The position numbers and the translations under genes were made by a program. Under the pieces are notes generated by a model. That model was not told where the DNA came from. It was given only the letters and a program-made list of their open reading frames with translations, and made no database searches. Shown here piece after piece: positions 53,585 through 62,029 of a DNA stretch of 64,000 nt (positions within the stretch are counted from its first letter, which is position 1; the number at the start of each line of letters is the position of its first letter). The stretch is from DATMFV01 sp035555975 (GTDB taxonomy: Bacteria; Verrucomicrobiota; Verrucomicrobiia; Chthoniobacterales; Chthoniobacteraceae): positions 1-64,000 of the forward strand of contig DATMFV010000084.1 of NCBI GenBank assembly GCA_035555975.1, in the 5' to 3' direction.

Positions 53585-56193
53585 TAATCCTCCTCCTTTA
53601 AGAAGAACTTCACGAGCACTCTGTCACGCACCTCGCGGACGACAATTGCCGGTAGCCCCATGCTATCGAGGTCCTCGCGACGTTCCTTTACCCACTCTAA
53701 ACAGCCTACCTCATCCAGATTATCGAGCGCGATGACCTCGTACAAGGCCACGGCGCTGATGCGAGATATTCCGAGTTCCATAAGTGAGCGCATTGTAATG
53801 GATGTTACACCAAATTCAAGAGCGATACCAATGTCTAACTCGCTATCTATAAGGTCTTCTCGTCCAATTTCTTTCAGATGTTGGTTCAAAACGTCAATGT
53901 AAGCGGAAAAATATCTCGGCGCAAGAAAACGGGCGGTTCCCTCGATAAGTTCAAGGGTTTGTCGGATTACCTTTGCTGTATCGAATGAGATACCATGTCG
54001 TTGATAATACTTTATGCGTTGACGAATTATTGTTGGCAACGAAAAGCCTTTCATCCATTCGAGAACGATTACCGCGTGAAGCGGAATAAGCGCGACGGGC
54101 AAAAAAACAGCAAGTACATGTTCGTTGAGCCGCTTCATGATCTCAGTAAAGCGGTCGTAGGCATCGTCGCTCTCCGATGGTGCCAGAAGCAGATCCTCAG
54201 GTGAACCAGGGTAACCTCTGAAATAGGCTAGAAGACGCTCAAGACCGAATAGGCTGACGCCAGGATTACGTGGGCCGATCTCCGGGTTCACGCTTATGTC
54301 AGCGGTCGTCTGCGCAAACACGTCTTCGAGCTTCTGGATATCCGCTTCGGATTTGCGTTTGGCCCACGGAGAGGTCGCAAGAGAGCGTTCGCGCATATAG
54401 GTGGCGGTCAGGTACGCGCTAACCTGTTCGAATGCTTTTATTTGGTCGGAGGCCGGAGCTTCTGCGTTCGACCGTGCGGAAATATAGGCGATGAGATCGT
54501 CGAGTTTAGATAAGGCCGCGTCCGTCTCACGACGGATTGGGTAGCGCGTCCGCTGCGGCACCCCTGATTCCCAGACGCTTTTGTCGAAGGCATCGATACA
54601 AATGATGTTTCCCTGGAACTCATCGCCCCATCGCCCCGCCCGCCCCGCAAGATTCCAAAAATCTTGGGGCTCCATCTGGTTTCCCCTTCCCCTTTTTGGA
54701 CCACGGACAACGATGGTTCTACATGAAAGGTTGACTCCTTCGATCAGGGTCGACGTACATACGAGAAACTTCAGCTTACCCGTCCTGAAAAGACGCTCGA
54801 TTTCCAGCCTTACTAGGGAAGGCATGTTGCCATAATGAAATGCCACACCGCGCTCTACCAGTGCCGCAAGTATATAACTCTTGTGTACACACTTCCGAGC
54901 GAGCTCAGCCAGATCGGTTAACTCTCGATCGATTTCGTGCTGCTTTTCGGCGAATTGGCTGATCAGCAAAGCAATCGCTTCTGCTTCGGCGGCTCCATTG
55001 GCGTAAACCAGGGTGCCGCCTCGCTCACCAACAGATGCAGCTATGAAAGCAAGGCGCTTTTTTATTGAATTTGGCTTACTTCTTAGGGTCAAGGTACCGA
55101 TAGGCAGGTAGTCTTCGCCGTAGCGAAGCTGTAAGGCCCACTTAGTAGGTTTCGCCGGAACCTGATGAACGACGATAATATTCTGCAAAACTGTCGCAAC
55201 ATCGCTATCCACAGCACGTTTCGGCGTGAATTCTGGGGCATCCTCCAGAAGGACTTCGGGGTTTTGAGTAGCGGGACTCACAAAAGCGACACGCATATTT
55301 GGACTCGCGCGTAAGAGGCGCTCGATTGCGTCCTGAAGGATAACCCCCCGTTGGGAATCTCCGATCTTCTGAGCTTCGTCGACCACGACCAAGTCTACGT
55401 CAAGTTGGTCTTTCGTGAGGTTTGCGAGTAGATGGAGGCGCTCTTGAGTGAACACAAGCACGCACTTCTTAGATTCCGCCATCGTGGCGCTGAATTTTTG
55501 TGCTGAAGGGAGGGAGGACACCTCCGCATTGATGTTGGACTCCGCCAAAATCTCCGTGAGCGAGACTTCGATCTCCGAGACTAGAGCGCGCGTTGGAGCA
55601 AGATAAACGACGCAACGGATCTTCTCTGCGCCCAGTGAGTCCACAAGCCACTTCAGAACAAGATACGTCTTGCCGGATGCTGTTGGAGCAGAAGCGGACA
55701 ACCATACCTTATCTTGGGCAGCCGCTGACCAAAAATTCAATTGGAATTCGTTGACAGCCAAGCGCTCTCCACTCGACTGAAGAAGTATGGAACTTTCCAA
55801 CTGTCTTCGTTGATCCTCAATGCGCAATCCAATCCCAAGCCGCGATTCCAGTCCGGGTTGCAATTGCTTCCGTTGTTCGGCAAGAATGACAGATCGCTGG
55901 TTCGAAAGTTTGTTGAACAGGATTGCAGCCGCATCCCTGACCGGTACGGGCGTTGAAAGCAGCATTGCCCCAGTTGCAATTCGTAGACTCGCCTCCTTAT
56001 GTGCTCGCTTGTCCGATCTGGCGAGAATGCTCGCTGCAAAGAGCAATCGCCGCCAGTCGAACTCGACGTTCTCAAGCGATGAGTCCTTAGTAACGTTGTC
56101 GAGTTCCAGTAATGTCGTGGCAAGGCAGAGGTGCCGAAGTTCATTCTTCAATGACGCTTCGAATAGCCAGTCCTGAAGTTCACTCTCGGTCAT
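53584..56193 (-). CDS. hamB: Hachiman defence helicase HamB
   Basis: The 869-residue protein is a superfamily 2 helicase. It shows Walker A APTASGKT (169-176), motif Ia YLAPTRAL, a DEAQ box (272-275), SPATQNPE (motif III), then GVAFHYGNMPSLVR, VCTSTLIEGVNL and motif VI FWNLAGRAGRWGDE. The C-terminal ~300 residues are helical. It directly follows, with a 4-bp overlap, a DUF1837 gene, which is the HamA-HamB arrangement of Hachiman. In that system HamB senses or translocates DNA and controls the HamA nuclease during phage attack. Codon use and GC content are visibly lower than in the glycosidase genes, consistent with separate acquisition. Confidence 0.88.
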   Translation of the reverse strand: MTESELQDWLFEASLKNELRHLCLATTLLELDNVTKDSSLENVEFDWRRLLFAASILARSDKRAHKEASLRIATGAMLLSTPVPVRDAAAILFNKLSNQRSVILAEQRKQLQPGLESRLGIGLRIEDQRRQLESSILLQSSGERLAVNEFQLNFWSAAAQDKVWLSASAPTASGKTYLVLKWLVDSLGAEKIRCVVYLAPTRALVSEIEVSLTEILAESNINAEVSSLPSAQKFSATMAESKKCVLVFTQERLHLLANLTKDQLDVDLVVVDEAQKIGDSQRGVILQDAIERLLRASPNMRVAFVSPATQNPEVLLEDAPEFTPKRAVDSDVATVLQNIIVVHQVPAKPTKWALQLRYGEDYLPIGTLTLRSKPNSIKKRLAFIAASVGERGGTLVYANGAAEAEAIALLISQFAEKQHEIDRELTDLAELARKCVHKSYILAALVERGVAFHYGNMPSLVRLEIERLFRTGKLKFLVCTSTLIEGVNLSCRTIVVRGPKRGRGNQMEPQDFWNLAGRAGRWGDEFQGNIICIDAFDKSVWESGVPQRTRYPIRRETDAALSKLDDLIAYISARSNAEAPASDQIKAFEQVSAYLTATYMRERSLATSPWAKRKSEADIQKLEDVFAQTTADISVNPEIGPRNPGVSLFGLERLLAYFRGYPGSPEDLLLAPSESDDAYDRFTEIMKRLNEHVLAVFLPVALIPLHAVIVLEWMKGFSLPTIIRQRIKYYQRHGISFDTAKVIRQTLELIEGTARFLAPRYFSAYIDVLNQHLKEIGREDLIDSELDIGIALEFGVTSITMRSLMELGISRISAVALYEVIALDNLDEVGCLEWVKERREDLDSMGLPAIVVREVRDRVLVKFFLKEED

Positions 56194-57155
56194 GATTGTC
56201 CCATTGCCTGAAGGAACGCCTCTCTAAATTTTTCCACGGAAGGTAAGGGTATGCAGAGAAAGTGGATCTCGAAATGCTCAAGCTTTTCAGCTGTCAGACG
56301 ACGTCCAACTGCGGCTTTCCAGTTTTCCAGACCCACCTTCGCCGCTGATACCATGTCCTCTAGTACGCCCTTGACTTCACTAGAAGGATAGAAATCTGCA
56401 TTGAAGGCAACCAAGGCAACGCCGCAGTGTTCTATGCAGTTTGACAGAGGCGATGTCGTGTCGAAATAACGTTTAAACGCTGCCGACAAGAGCGGATCAC
56501 CAAGATCGGCTTTGTCGCTGAGAAGAAGGAGGTCTCGCTCGCGCGAGGAATTCTCATTATCCTCCTCTATAATAAACGGAGCCAGTGACTTAAGACAGTC
56601 CCGAATGGCATCGGCCGGAACGTCGTAGACTTTCGACTCACCCCAGTATAATTTTAATCGACCGTCGCCAGTAACGGCAGCATAGACACCATCAGTGCCG
56701 TGATAATGCATCCGCGTATCTGTCTTTAGGTCCATCTTGCACAGAACGTGCGGCAGCCCGAGGAAACGCTCCGCTAACAAAAACAGAAGCATCTCACCTC
56801 CCTCACCCGTGGTGGCAAGGTCCGTGAAAACTCCACGCGCTTCGTGATGAAGCTTGGAAATTGCAGAGGTAGAGCGGAATCGCGCATCGCGCTCTTTCGC
56901 CTCTTCAATGCGTTTTCGGGGAATCGCGTAGTCGGCGGCCGCGCTGCGCATGAATTCGGCAAGACGCTTGACCTTGACCTTCCCGTTTGCGTCGGTGGCG
57001 AGGCAGTGGCAATGCACCGTGACCCTGTGACCCTCAATCTCAATGTCTCGTTCGACGAGATGCAGATGGACTCCCAACTCTTCAGGATCGCCCGACAGTA
57101 TTGCGTCGAGTTCCTCGCTCGTAAACCCTGCCACCTTTAGTTTCTCCAAGCCCAT
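56190..57155 (-). CDS. hamA: Hachiman defence nuclease HamA (DUF1837)
   Basis: From ATG at 57155 the protein has 321 residues, a normal length for HamA. DUF1837 hallmarks are TTGEGGEMLLFLLAERFLGL (G-E-G-G-E at 117-121), LCKMDLKTDTRMHYHGTDGV (D155), and the nuclease motif E173-S-K175 in LYWGESKVY, a PD-(D/E)xK-like site. HamA is the effector nuclease of Hachiman and is kept in check by HamB. The frame stays open upstream to 57452, but those 99 codons show no homology-like pattern and are rejected. It begins the three-gene operon hamA-hamB-DUF3223. Confidence 0.88.
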   Translation of the reverse strand: MGLEKLKVAGFTSEELDAILSGDPEELGVHLHLVERDIEIEGHRVTVHCHCLATDANGKVKVKRLAEFMRSAAADYAIPRKRIEEAKERDARFRSTSAISKLHHEARGVFTDLATTGEGGEMLLFLLAERFLGLPHVLCKMDLKTDTRMHYHGTDGVYAAVTGDGRLKLYWGESKVYDVPADAIRDCLKSLAPFIIEEDNENSSRERDLLLLSDKADLGDPLLSAAFKRYFDTTSPLSNCIEHCGVALVAFNADFYPSSEVKGVLEDMVSAAKVGLENWKAAVGRRLTAEKLEHFEIHFLCIPLPSVEKFREAFLQAMGQS

Positions 57156-57968
57156 AATTTTCGGAATTGTGGGTTCATTTCGATGCGATAGCAAGCGAAT
57201 AACGGAATCTCCGCCCTTCGAATTGCTTTGAAATATAGGACGTGGCGGATGGCGGCGACGATTGCCGAAGAAGGTGGGCACCGACGAGCAGATCATTGCA
57301 AACGCCTTTCTCACCTTCGACAACACCGCAAGGCTGCATTCGTTTGAAGGTCGGTGGAAGCTTTTATAGCTTTTCGTGAAGAAGATTCGAGTTGACCGAT
57401 TGGCCCCGAAAAGAGATCCCATTCCCGCCGATTCGCAGACATGGAAAACCAAAATACGAACTCAATGGTATTCGGTCAACTTGGAAATTTCCGCAGTCGA
57501 CTTGGTTCCAGTCATTTACGAATACCGGACTTTGAATTCGCATTTAAAGCAAGCTGGCGGGGTAGAGGCTTCCACAATCCCGGTTGAGGAACGCCGTCGG
57601 AGCCCCCATCGACCTGCGTCCACGCGATGTGGAGAAGTCGGCATCCTCAACAACATGGTCTTCAAAGAACTCCGCCGCCTACCTCCATGAGTGGCCCAAA
57701 AAACTTCAGCAAGACCTCCGCTTGATTCTCTCGGCCGCATCCTCGGCACAAAAAGACACGGACCCCATCTTGGGTATTGAGCAAAGGGAATCATTGACTG
57801 AAACCCAGGTTTTCCCGGAAGATTCATCCCAAAAATGGAATATGGGGGAAGCATCTCTCCTCCCGAACATTCTCCGCTAAAGCCGCAAGTCATGGAGCCT
57901 ATGCTCGCTTGAGTGAAAGTCGCCTCTCCAAGACGGGACGGTCGATCCGTCTACACTGTCCGATTCAG
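57156..57968. other. Region upstream of hamA without a supported gene
   Basis: About 800 bp with several short frames on both strands, none resembling a known family. A plus-strand frame at 57584-57880 includes NSAAYLHEWPKKLQQDLRLI and could be a small unknown gene or debris; I cannot support it further. The hamA promoter is presumably within the first ~200 bp. Confidence 0.35.
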
Positions 57969-58072
57969 CTTATTCCCAAACTCGCGAACGAGAACTTGCG
58001 GCAGGTCTGAGCCCGCTAGGGAACCTGCTCGGACCGCTCGCGCCAAGCGAGAGCAAGAGCTTTGGGAATAAG
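57969..58072. mobile_element. MITE-like element, copy 1
   Basis: The 104-bp element has perfect 12-bp terminal inverted repeats CTTATTCCCAAA / TTTGGGAATAAG. It is nearly identical to the copy at 60369-60479. Inside are further inverted repeats (GCAGGT/ACCTGC; CTCGC/GCGAG around GCCAA). There is no coding capacity. It lies just downstream of the nucleotidyltransferase gene and could also end transcription. Confidence 0.7.
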
Positions 58073-58142
58073 GTGTCGGATAACCCTTTCAAAAACAAAT
58101 CCGTCCCCTGTTCAGTGGCTCCTATTCCCACTTGGAGAACGA

Positions 58143-58727
58143 TCATTCCATTTCTCTGACCGCCTGGATGATAACATCCCTGGCTTTGGGAAAGATTTCC
58201 CGATAAACAGCCGGTACGATCGCCCGATCCGCCGCAGCCATCAACTCGGCGGAAGTCACCCTGCTTCCAAAGACTTCGCGCTCAAGGCGCACCATCTGCC
58301 GTACATCTTCCAAATCCATCGCGTCCCCTCGACCCATTTTGGACACGATCAAGTCCAGCATCCGCGGCCGCCAGACCTTCAAGCGTTCGAGCCCTGCAAT
58401 CGGCAGAAACATTAGATGATTCTGCCATTCAGGCGTCAGCGTCACTTCCTGCTCAGGAAAGATATGGGAAATATAGAGACCATCGGGTTCCATTTCCCTG
58501 TTGGCCGCTTCAATCGCGTTCCAGAAATCCTCATTTGCTTCGATCATCAGTTCCAACTGTGAGGGAATGATAATATCCACGTCGTTGGTCTGCCTCGCCT
58601 TCAAATGATCCGAACCCATTGGATCGAGCATCATCGCGGCAGACCCAAAGACAATGATCTCGATATCCGTCGTCAGATGACGATCCAGGACAGCAACGAT
58701 TCGCTGCGCATTATTCATCTCAGCCAT
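58143..58727 (-). CDS. Nucleotidyltransferase-fold protein (DUF6036-like)
   Basis: The 194-residue protein has the minimal nucleotidyltransferase signature: IIVFGSAAMMLDPMG (the GS motif), followed by ARQTNDVDIIIPS with the paired aspartates that bind metal. A helical C-terminal region includes RPRMLDLIVSKMGRGDAMDL and DLEDVRQMV. This pattern is seen in DUF6036 proteins and AbiEii-like toxins. The start lies 13 bp inside the upstream gene, so the two are probably made together as a toxin-antitoxin-like or defence pair. Activity is not proven. Confidence 0.72.
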   Translation of the reverse strand: MAEMNNAQRIVAVLDRHLTTDIEIIVFGSAAMMLDPMGSDHLKARQTNDVDIIIPSQLELMIEANEDFWNAIEAANREMEPDGLYISHIFPEQEVTLTPEWQNHLMFLPIAGLERLKVWRPRMLDLIVSKMGRGDAMDLEDVRQMVRLEREVFGSRVTSAELMAAADRAIVPAVYREIFPKARDVIIQAVREME

Positions 58728-59242
58728 CGAGTGCGCAGCCAGGTACGAACAGGATGACGCCCGATTTTGGTCATGCGGGTTTCAGAAGTCAACCGGGAAA
58801 GGCCGGGAAGGAAAGCTGCCTCCTCAGACGACGGCAAAGCTGGCGACAAAAGCGTTTCCCAGTAACCCGGATGGTCGTCAAACTCGAAACCCAACCGGGC
58901 GATGTGTGCCAGGCGATCAGCGACGCCAAAATAGTCGGCGGCAGCTAAGATCATCTCGGGGTGATTCCCCAGGTCGCTCAAAACCATGGCACCACAGCGA
59001 ATGGCCTGAAACGTCTCTCCATCGCGAGGGCCATGAAGCAGCGCCACCCCAAGCACTTCATGAGGCAGGTCGGCCCGCTCTACGCTCCCCGATGAGAACG
59101 TCGGGAGAAGCGGGGCATAGTGCCGACAACCATGACCAATGGCGATCCGCATCAAGCTTTCACGATCCAGACGCGACGCAGCCTGGCACGCTTCAACAAC
59201 AGCGGACCGCCCGATCGCAGGACTAAAGGTGAGGCCGGACAC
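58715..59242 (-). CDS. Unknown partner of the nucleotidyltransferase
   Basis: The 175-residue protein matches no family I recognise. It is mostly helical in appearance, with LPHEVLGVALLHGPRDGETF and EMILAAADYFGVADRLAHIA, and ends in a basic RHPVRTWLRTRWLR tail. Its 3' end overlaps the nucleotidyltransferase start by 13 bp, and an XRE regulator gene lies 61 bp upstream on the same strand. That arrangement suggests an antitoxin or cognate subunit. It does not resemble AbiEi, so if the pair is a toxin-antitoxin system it is not the classical AbiE type. Confidence 0.6.
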   Translation of the reverse strand: MSGLTFSPAIGRSAVVEACQAASRLDRESLMRIAIGHGCRHYAPLLPTFSSGSVERADLPHEVLGVALLHGPRDGETFQAIRCGAMVLSDLGNHPEMILAAADYFGVADRLAHIARLGFEFDDHPGYWETLLSPALPSSEEAAFLPGLSRLTSETRMTKIGRHPVRTWLRTRWLR

Positions 59243-59303
59243 AGGCCTACATTAACGTATGGGCGGCCCGTAGGCAAGGCGTTTGCCCCTTCTCCACAGT
59301 AGG

Positions 59304-59585
59304 TCATTTGCGGTGGACACGACTCGAAACCGGCTTCTTTGCGAGCTTGGTCGTCTTCGGAGTCTCCGGGGCAAAAAATTCGTGCAGTTCCAACGAAAAT
59401 GCCGCAGCCAACCGCTCAACCGTACTCACCCAAATCTCCTTCTTCCGGCCCGATTCGATTTGTTGGAGAAAATTCTGAGAAAAATCGGCGATTTCAGCCA
59501 ACTCCTGTTGCGTCAACCTGTGACGCAGGCGGAGTTCACGGAGCCGAAAGCGAATAAAATCGAGGGAGTTCACCCCAGCGATCAT
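59304..59585 (-). CDS. XRE-family helix-turn-helix regulator
   Basis: The 93-residue protein has a Cro/C1-type HTH at residues ~13-70: RLRELRLRHRLTQQELAEIA, DFSQNFLQQIESGRKKEIWV, STVERLAAAFSLELHEFF. A short basic tail follows. It is divergent from the SLOG gene at 59650 and upstream of the nucleotidyltransferase pair. The 64-bp gap contains a palindrome AGTGATCACT that it may bind to control both sides. Confidence 0.87.
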   Translation of the reverse strand: MIAGVNSLDFIRFRLRELRLRHRLTQQELAEIADFSQNFLQQIESGRKKEIWVSTVERLAAAFSLELHEFFAPETPKTTKLAKKPVSSRVHRK

Positions 59586-59597
59586 GGGGGTAAATTC

Positions 59598-59626
59598 TTG
59601 ACATTCTTACCAGTGATCACTTGTAT
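59598..59626. promoter_or_regulatory. Divergent promoter region with palindrome AGTGATCACT
   Basis: TTGACA (59598-59603) is a consensus -35 reading toward the SLOG gene, with TTGTAT (59621-59626) as a weak -10. The perfect palindrome AGTGATCACT (59612-59621) lies in the spacer, an ideal place for repression. ATTCTT is directly repeated around the -35. The XRE protein encoded next door is the obvious candidate ligand. Confidence 0.45.
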
Positions 59627-59649
59627 TTCCCGGCGAACTTTTCCCCAAA

Positions 59650-60249
59650 ATGGACGAAACCCTAAAATCACCTCCGACCATCCCACTCCTTTCCGAGCTT
59701 CGGACGCTCGTCTCTGCCTCCACCAAGTACGCCGGAATCGGCTCACGGCAGGCGCCCCCGGCCGTTCTGGCCCTGATCGTGGAAATCGCCAAAAACCTCG
59801 CCTTTCGCGGTCTTACCCTGCGGAGTGGTGGTGCGCCGGGCGCTGATACCGCTTTTGAAACAGGATGCGACCAAGGACGCGGCGAAAAGGAAATTTTCCT
59901 CCCCTGGAAAGCGTTCAACAACCATGCCTCGCCCTTTGACCCCCCTCCTGAACAAGCCGAATGGATCGCCGCACTCTGCCATCCCAACTGGCGGAACTGC
60001 AACGCAGCCGCCAGAAAACTACACGCCCGCAACTGCCAACAGGTCTACGGCGTCAACCTTGACGACCCCGTCCATTTTGTCCTCTTTTGGGCTCCGGAGA
60101 AGGATCACTCCGTCCAAGGCGGAACCGCTACCGCCGTCACGCTTGCCAGGAGGATGAACATTCCGACCTTCAATCTGTGGCAACCGGATACCCTCAAAGC
60201 ATGGTCAACCCTCGTCAGAATCGAAAAGAGGAAATATCGTTCCTGCTGA
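59650..60249 (+). CDS. SLOG/DprA-like Rossmann-fold protein of phage type
   Basis: The 199-residue protein shows YAGIGSRQAPPAVLALIVEI, AFRGLTLRSGGAPGADTAFE and EIFLPWKAFNNH, which is the nucleotide-binding SLOG pattern (G-I-G-S-R and S-G-G-A-x-G-A-D). HFVLFWAPEKDHSVQGGTAT and NIPTFNLWQP follow. Close relatives occur in phages and mobile elements as DprA-like or nucleotide-handling proteins. A ligand such as a nucleotide derivative is likely, but the role is unknown. It is transcribed away from the XRE gene. Confidence 0.75.
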   Translation: MDETLKSPPTIPLLSELRTLVSASTKYAGIGSRQAPPAVLALIVEIAKNLAFRGLTLRSGGAPGADTAFETGCDQGRGEKEIFLPWKAFNNHASPFDPPPEQAEWIAALCHPNWRNCNAAARKLHARNCQQVYGVNLDDPVHFVLFWAPEKDHSVQGGTATAVTLARRMNIPTFNLWQPDTLKAWSTLVRIEKRKYRSC

Positions 60250-60368
60250 CGCGCGGCCTTCCGGAGTAATGGCGAAAAGGAGATTCCATCTCATGACCAC
60301 CGATCTTCTGAGAAAGACAGGCGGTCCGTCTTCCTGAAGCCGAAAGATCCATCCGCCTGATTTCATTC

Positions 60369-60479
60369 CACCTTATTCCCAAACTCGCGGAGCGAGAACT
60401 TGCGGCAGGTCTGAGCCCGCCAGGGAACCTGCTCGGACCGCTCGCGCCAAGCGAGAGCAAGTGCTTTGGAAATAAGGTG
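60369..60479. mobile_element. MITE-like element, copy 2
   Basis: The 111-bp element runs from CACCTTATTCCCAAA to TTTGGAAATAAGGTG (15-bp inverted ends, one mismatch) and matches 57969-58072 along nearly its full length. CTCGCGGAGCGAG, GCAGGT/ACCTGC and CTCGC-GCCAA-GCGAG can fold internally. It lies between two convergent genes. Confidence 0.72.
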
Positions 60480-60529
60480 CTCCCATTCCAAAATTATCCC
60501 AGAACTTCGTTTCGACCCGCCCGTCGAGT

Positions 60530-61273
60530 TCAATCCGGCCCATCGCATCCAAGACTTTCAGCAATCTTCCTGCGAAGCTCCGCAAGATCATCCGGGAGAG
60601 GAGCGGGAGGAGAGATGGCCTCGCAAATCTTCGGTGAAACCGACTGCATCTCGGGAAGTAAACCCTTCAAATGAGCCGTCGCCCTGCGCTTCCGATACCA
60701 GCGGGAAACCCGTTCACATGACGTCAGCCCATCGGTCATCAACATCCGCCGAGCCTTCGTAACCGTCGATGAAAGATTGAATCGCACGATGTCTCCCGTA
60801 CTCACAGCAAAGTCCACTGCCTGCCCGTGGCAAATAAACAACGCCCGTTCATAGCACTCAAGAATCCGCCTTTCCTCATGGCCTGCGGTCAGCGCCTCCA
60901 ACGTATAGCAAAAGGCCGTACGGCGCGAAAAAATGACCTTGCAGTTATCCCAGTGTAAACAGGAAAGCCGCCCAAGCATGGCGAACGCTTTCCTCCGCAA
61001 CGGCGAAGCATCTCGCGACCTTTGGATTGCTGGCTCCGGGCGACGTAGCGCGACATCGCGCACCGCGCCGTCTTCCGCTAACGGCTGAGTTCCGAAGGAA
61101 CCCTTCCCATATGGAGCATCATCACGGAGTCTGCCCTCTTGTAAAGCCCCTGAAAATCGCCCGGCTTTTTCAAAAAACAAAGGCAAGGGTTGATCCGGAA
61201 GCGCGTTGGGTATTACCGTCCGATGGTTTGTCATCCTCTCCATAGATAGATTATTTGTTAGGTTATAATCCAT
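60530..61273 (-). CDS. Hypothetical protein of the integrated element
   Basis: The 247-residue frame has no family I recognise. The C-terminal ~150 residues look protein-like and helical (ILECYERALFICHGQAVDFA, STVTKARRMLMTDGLTSCER, VSRWYRKRRATAHLKGLLPE). The first ~95 residues are less convincing and may include non-coding or frameshifted DNA, so the true start could be the internal Met near residue 99 (KAFAMLGRLSCLHWDN). It lies between the SLOG gene and the integrase module, where small replication or maintenance genes of such elements are common. Confidence 0.45.
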   Translation of the reverse strand: MDYNLTNNLSMERMTNHRTVIPNALPDQPLPLFFEKAGRFSGALQEGRLRDDAPYGKGSFGTQPLAEDGAVRDVALRRPEPAIQRSRDASPLRRKAFAMLGRLSCLHWDNCKVIFSRRTAFCYTLEALTAGHEERRILECYERALFICHGQAVDFAVSTGDIVRFNLSSTVTKARRMLMTDGLTSCERVSRWYRKRRATAHLKGLLPEMQSVSPKICEAISPPAPLPDDLAELRRKIAESLGCDGPD

Positions 61274-61409
61274 TTACCTGATGCGAACTGCGCTGATACG
61301 GGAGCAAGTTCCGCATCAACGAAGAATTTTTGAAACCAATAGAAAGAAAGAGCAAGCTGCGCCGGTAAGAGAGCACATTCAGCCGGGCCTTCGGTCAATA
61401 TCAGCCAAT

Positions 61410-61613
61410 ATGAAGCTGGTTTTACATGTTCAAGGAGAAGAGGCGGACCAAAAGAATCTTCTCCTTTACATGACAAGGGAGGGATTCTTTGAGGACAAGA
61501 TAACCCGAAGTGAACTCCGCTCGTTGGCGGCAACGATCCATCAAAATCTGGAAATCCTGGAAGCCGTTCCCTCGGGGTGCGAAGTCAGCCTGGAGATTCC
61601 TCCGACCCCATAA
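61410..61613 (+). CDS. Small hypothetical protein
   Basis: From ATG 61410 the product has 67 residues (MKLVLHVQGEEADQKNLLLY, MTREGFFEDKITRSELRSLA, and ATIHQNLEILEAVP). It looks like a folded small alpha/beta protein but I do not recognise it. The frame is open further upstream to an ATG at 61281, though those residues are basic and less protein-like. Confidence 0.4.
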   Translation: MKLVLHVQGEEADQKNLLLYMTREGFFEDKITRSELRSLAATIHQNLEILEAVPSGCEVSLEIPPTP

Positions 61614-61783
61614 TTTCGCTTTCCATGATCGCGAAGCTCCTGTTCCGGGGCATCGCCGCGTCGTCTGCGCGCACCTTGTTGCGTCAGAGTTTGGATCATC
61701 CGGCCAAAACCCGCGGCTAAAAACGCCGAAAGTTGCACCCAGGTCGGCGCAAGCATCCCTTCGAAATGCGGGATACTCGGTCC

Positions 61784-62008
61784 ATGAGTATCGAAAAGAG
61801 AAAACCACCATTGGATGACGAGCAACTGATTGACTTCGAGGAAGCGGCTCGGCTGCTGGGGAATATTTCGGGCCGGACGGTGCGGCGGTTGATTGCGGCG
61901 GGGGAACTCCCGAAGCCGGTCAAAGTTTTGAGCGTCCCGAGGCTTTATCGATCGGACGTTTCGGGTTATCTTCAGCGCCTCAAAGACAAACGCGGCAGAA
62001 ACCGCTGA
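61784..62008 (+). CDS. Excisionase-like helix-turn-helix protein
   Basis: From ATG 61784 the product has 74 residues: LIDFEEAARLLGNISGRTVR, RLIAAGELPKPVKVLSVPRL, YRSDVSGYLQRLKDKR. This is the AlpA/MerR-like winged HTH typical of excisionases and element regulators. It is 21 bp upstream of the integrase gene. It probably bends DNA at the att site or controls the integrase. An earlier ATG at 61733 adds 17 unlikely residues. Confidence 0.82.
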   Translation: MSIEKRKPPLDDEQLIDFEEAARLLGNISGRTVRRLIAAGELPKPVKVLSVPRLYRSDVSGYLQRLKDKRGRNR

Positions 62009-62029
62009 CTTTTTACCCGGAAGACTCTT

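Noticed and set aside
57156..57452. 99-residue N-terminal extension of HamA
   Set aside because: The extension has no HamA-like sequence, and the ATG at 57155 gives the usual family length.
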